IMG/VR virus record: IMGVR_UViG_3300042673_000070
Coordinates: 1 to 63,046 of that record
Length of the DNA: 63,046 nucleotides
Source of the DNA: a virus
Reading direction: 5' to 3' (one strand)
Part shown: in pieces, positions 61,240 through 63,046 of the stretch
Layout of the letters: every line of letters begins with the position of its first letter
Position numbering within the stretch: position 1 is the first letter of the stretch
The notes under the pieces: generated by a model
The model's database searches: none
What the model was told of the DNA's origin: nothing
The model's input: only the letters and a program-made list of their open reading frames with translations
Made by a program: the position numbers and the translations under genes

Positions 61240-61458
61240 TTACACCATCTTGCAGCGGGTCTTGCCCTTCTTGGCAATGCCATCAGCACGACGAGAAACA
61301 GAAGAGGCCATACCACCCTTCTTCATTCCCTTCGGCTTTGCACCTTTCGGTGCATCCTGCATATCAAGGCTCATACCCGGAGCAGCCATTGAACGGCTGT
61401 GGATACCACGAGGGCTAGTCGGGCCGTAGGACCCGCGAGTTTTTGGACCGCTGCTCAT
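61240..61458 (-). CDS. small basic protein, unknown
   Basis: 72 aa from ATG 61458 (overlaps the previous stop, TAATG). MSSGPKTRGSYGPTSPRG, then a Gly/Lys/Met-rich end. Its C-terminal part (MKKGGMASSVSRRADGIAKK) repeats the style of 61458-61661, so they are probably paralogs. Confidence 0.5.
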   Translation of the reverse strand: MSSGPKTRGSYGPTSPRGIHSRSMAAPGMSLDMQDAPKGAKPKGMKKGGMASSVSRRADGIAKKGKTRCKMV

Positions 61459-61661
61459 TAGCAATAACCTCCGCTACGCATTTTGACTTCCTTACCCTTG
61501 GTCTTGCCCTTCTTGGCAATGCCATCAGCGGCCTTGCGGTACGAACCAGCCATGCCACCTTTCTTCATGCCGTACTCGGCCTTCTCGTGCTTGATCATGG
61601 ACTTCGGAGCGCCCTTCTTCTTCATGAAGGCAAGCTCTTTCTTAGCCATTGCGTTTTTCAC
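61458..61661 (-). CDS. small basic protein, paralog of neighbour
   Basis: 67 aa from a GTG at 61661 that overlaps the previous stop (GTGA) and has GAGGA 8 nt before; an ATG four codons later is the alternative. Contains MKKGGMAGSYRKAADGIAKK, nearly the same as the C-terminal part of 61240-61458: tandem duplication of a small Lys/Gly-rich module. Confidence 0.55.
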   Translation of the reverse strand: MKNAMAKKELAFMKKKGAPKSMIKHEKAEYGMKKGGMAGSYRKAADGIAKKGKTKGKEVKMRSGGYC

Positions 61662-61807
61662 TTGGATTTCCTCGTAAATTTACGACCCTTGTCAGCCTTC
61701 ATGAATTCCTTCCCAACCTTCTGGGGGACTCCAAGACGTTTGGCTGCTTTCGGGTCATTAGCAACCAAAGCCATCAAACGATGTTGTTTGCCAGATTTAC
61801 TTGGCAT
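61658..61807 (-). CDS. very small basic protein
   Basis: 49 aa, too short to be flagged easily: MPSKSGKQHRLMALVANDPK, ending KFTRKSK. Its start overlaps the end of the preceding gene (61797) and its stop overlaps the GTG of the next, giving coupling on both sides. Basic; unknown function. Confidence 0.6.
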   Translation of the reverse strand: MPSKSGKQHRLMALVANDPKAAKRLGVPQKVGKEFMKADKGRKFTRKSK

Positions 61808-62036
61808 TGTGATTCACCAATCGGTCAATCTTCTGCTCCAACCGGTCAAGCCGGTCGAGGAGCATCTGGGCATCAGCCCGCACTTCGGCGCGAGTCACGT
61901 GTTCACGAGCCACTTCTTCTCGGGTTCTGTTGAGGAGAATCCCCAACCGTTGAAGTTCGGCAAACTTCTCTTTCACAACAAAACCCAAAATGGCCACGAT
62001 TCCCGTAAGAACCATGTTCCAAACAACCATTTCCAT
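61797..62036 (-). CDS. small membrane-anchored coiled-coil protein
   Basis: 79 aa from ATG 62036. One membrane helix (MVVWNMVLTGIVAILGFVV) then a long amphipathic coiled coil (about 25-79, LDRLDRLEQKIDRLVN). This is a shape known from small phage holin- or spanin-like proteins; I recall the family as hypothetical in aquatic phages. Confidence 0.55.
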   Translation of the reverse strand: MEMVVWNMVLTGIVAILGFVVKEKFAELQRLGILLNRTREEVAREHVTRAEVRADAQMLLDRLDRLEQKIDRLVNHNAK

Positions 62037-62037
62037 A

Positions 62038-62292
62038 TCAGCAGTTCCATGCTCTGAGGGACTTGTTGATACGACTGTTGGGATCATTGGCTGTCTTCGC
62101 GCTAGTCAGCTTTTTCTTCATGCCCTTCATACGAGCACAGAAGGAATCTCGTCGGGCACCACCTTCAGGCTGAGGCCGTTTCAACCCCGGCTTACCGGGA
62201 TTGGCTGCGTTATACGACGCACGGCCTTTGGCATTGAGTCCGCCTTTTGGGTTTTTCCCTTCTTTACGCTGCCAAGCGGGAGACTTAGCCAT
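62038..62292 (-). CDS. DUF6321-like basic protein
   Basis: 84 aa with SPAWQRKEGKNPKGGLNAKG near the N-terminus and RRDSFCARM in the middle, the signature of a short conserved phage family (DUF6321). The Arg/Lys/Gly-rich sequence fits nucleic-acid contact. ATG 62292 overlaps the end of the previous gene; GGTGAT lies just upstream. Confidence 0.65.
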   Translation of the reverse strand: MAKSPAWQRKEGKNPKGGLNAKGRASYNAANPGKPGLKRPQPEGGARRDSFCARMKGMKKKLTSAKTANDPNSRINKSLRAWNC

Positions 62293-62590
62293 AGATCACC
62301 ATCGTCGAAACCACGGCTGACGGGATAATGTAGATGTTCTCTTGGAAGAGAAGACCTTCACCCGGCATAAGGATGTAGTCCGCCGCAGTGGAACTAGCCT
62401 TGGTATTGACGACGATTTTGGTAGCGCCACTTGCACCGCCGTCGATAAACGTAACGGTACCAGCACCCGAATCGGGGACGATGTAGATCGCTTTTACGCG
62501 AGCACGACCAATAACGAGGCTATTTTGGTCCAGCATCTGACCTGCATCAGTGCGGACCTTACTAGCAAGGACATCTGTTTGCATTGACAT
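62285..62590 (-). CDS. small beta-rich structural protein, unknown
   Basis: 101 aa. ATG 62590 has AGGAG 6 nt upstream. Strand-rich, with VKAIYIVPDSGAGTVTFIDG and LMPGEGLLFQENIYI; looks like a small head or neck protein. I recall the family as hypothetical near capsid genes. It is the second gene of the rightmost minus-strand block. Confidence 0.55.
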   Translation of the reverse strand: MSMQTDVLASKVRTDAGQMLDQNSLVIGRARVKAIYIVPDSGAGTVTFIDGGASGATKIVVNTKASSTAADYILMPGEGLLFQENIYIIPSAVVSTMVIYG

Positions 62591-62613
62591 CTGAGTCTCC
62601 TGTAATGGATGAA

Positions 62614-62629
62614 GGGGGCTAGCGCCCCC
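62614..62629 (-). other. intergenic hairpin
   Basis: GGGGGC, TAGC, GCCCCC between 62285-62590 and 62640-62879. No T-run follows on the minus strand, so it is more likely an mRNA-stabilising or attenuating hairpin than a full terminator. Confidence 0.5.
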
Positions 62630-62639
62630 CTACGAAGTC

Positions 62640-62879
62640 TTACAGAGTCAGAGTGGTATACAGCGGGATGTACTTAGTCGTCGCGCCGATCTTGACCGGG
62701 AGATATCCCTTCTGATCAGAACCCACAACGCCCGAGGCTACGCTGCCCGTGGTCAAAATGCTGCTGCCGATCACGAGGGTCGTGCAAGCCAGAGTAGCAA
62801 CCGTGCCGACCGTTGCGGAGATGTCGCCCTCGAAGCCATTGTCAGACTTAACCGGGCCAGAAAAAGTTGTACGTGCCAT
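62640..62879 (-). CDS. small virion protein of a common family, unknown
   Basis: 79 aa, ATG 62879 with GAGGAA upstream. N-terminus ARTTFSGPVKSDNGFEGDIS is widespread in aquatic phages next to the capsid gene; the rest is Thr/Val/Leu-rich beta. Probably a small head protein. First complete minus-strand gene after the terminator at 62979. Confidence 0.6.
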   Translation of the reverse strand: MARTTFSGPVKSDNGFEGDISATVGTVATLACTTLVIGSSILTTGSVASGVVGSDQKGYLPVKIGATTKYIPLYTTLTL

Positions 62880-62904
62880 TTCAATTCCTCACATGCGAGT
62901 AAGT

Positions 62905-62947
62905 GTTTACCAGTCTGCATGTCGTCAGTCGGGTCTGTCTGGTAAAC
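62905..62947. repeat. inverted repeat of 9 bp in the leader region
   Basis: GTTTACCAG (62905-62913) and CTGGTAAAC (62939-62947) flank a 25-bp spacer. The arms carry the same GTTTAC half-site as the early palindromes but face outwards. Meaning unknown. Confidence 0.4.
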
Positions 62948-62978
62948 GGTTTTTTCCCGATAACGACTGTATACCATC

Positions 62979-63018
62979 AAAAAAGAGGGGCTACAAGTAT
63001 CGCTACCTGTAACCCCTC
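62979..63018 (-). terminator. minus-strand rho-independent terminator
   Basis: Read on the minus strand: GAGGGGTTACA, a 12-nt loop, TGTAGCCCCTC (stem with a G-U pair), then six T (62984 down to 62979). On the plus strand the pair becomes a mismatch and there is no T-run, so it terminates leftward transcripts arriving from beyond the right edge, most simply the capsid gene. The last 28 bp of the window hold nothing else recognisable. Confidence 0.8.
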
Positions 63019-63046
63019 GGACTAGCCCTCTAGGGAGAAAGCTATC

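Overview
The window looks like most of the genome of a lytic, short-tailed (podovirus-type) phage of a Gram-negative bacterium, of the kind recovered from aquatic viromes. Reasons: P22-type portal, large and small terminase, scaffold and capsid genes, a GH24 lysozyme with a 3TM holin-like protein, several very large internal (ejection-type) proteins, and no tape-measure, tail-tube-array, sheath or baseplate genes. I see no integrase, excisionase or att-like site, and no tRNA, CRISPR array or insertion sequence. Promoters look like ordinary sigma-70 promoters. The host cannot be named from the sequence. || Layout. (1) 1-7377, minus strand: DNA packaging and head genes, transcribed leftwards in the order terS, terL, portal, small gene, GroES-like co-chaperonin, scaffold, unknown, decoration-like protein, then the first 14 codons of the probable major capsid protein at the left edge. 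(2) 7378-8891: divergent control region with G-runs, palindromes, two promoters, one monocistronic gene (7753-8292) with its own terminator, and AT-rich inverted repeats. (3) 8892-18523, plus strand: early genes of mostly unknown function, including a zinc-ribbon protein, a DenV-like protein, a protein ending in a beta-clamp-binding motif, a MoxR ATPase / VWA-metallopeptidase / DUF3150 triad, a VRR-NUC nuclease, winged-helix proteins, DUF3310 and a methyltransferase. (4) 18520-22922: a sugar/surface-modification block (TPR-double glycosyltransferase fusion, second glycosyltransferase, GNAT) plus HNH and zinc-finger proteins. (5) 22919-32248: replication and recombination (family A DNA polymerase, Fe-S PD-(D/E)XK nuclease, HNH, SNF2-type helicase, probable ssDNA-binding protein, HTH protein, AEP-type primase-helicase), ended by a strong terminator at 32254-32281. 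(6) 32280-62879, minus strand: virion genes converging on that terminator; the rightmost genes (connector proteins, small basic proteins) are transcribed first, then a large set of tail-fibre genes, lysis genes, tail nozzle and finally the internal proteins. || How it fits together. Two divergent arms read away from the 7.4-8.9 kb region: early/replication genes to the right and packaging/head genes to the left. The leftward arm appears to run off the left edge through the capsid gene and to re-enter at the right edge, where a minus-strand terminator (62979-63018) would close the capsid unit. So the genome is probably circular or circularly permuted, with roughly the body of the capsid gene missing from the window. 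|| The most striking unexplained signal is a family of palindromes (consensus RTAAACA-N1/2-TGTTTAY) confined to about 7.6-16.6 kb. One copy sits at every non-overlapping gene junction from 8.9 to 14.5 kb, immediately before a shared GGAGTGCA-type ribosome site; two further copies lie just upstream of promoters and several lie inside genes. It resembles an operator or start-associated-sequence system and is the best candidate here for something undescribed.
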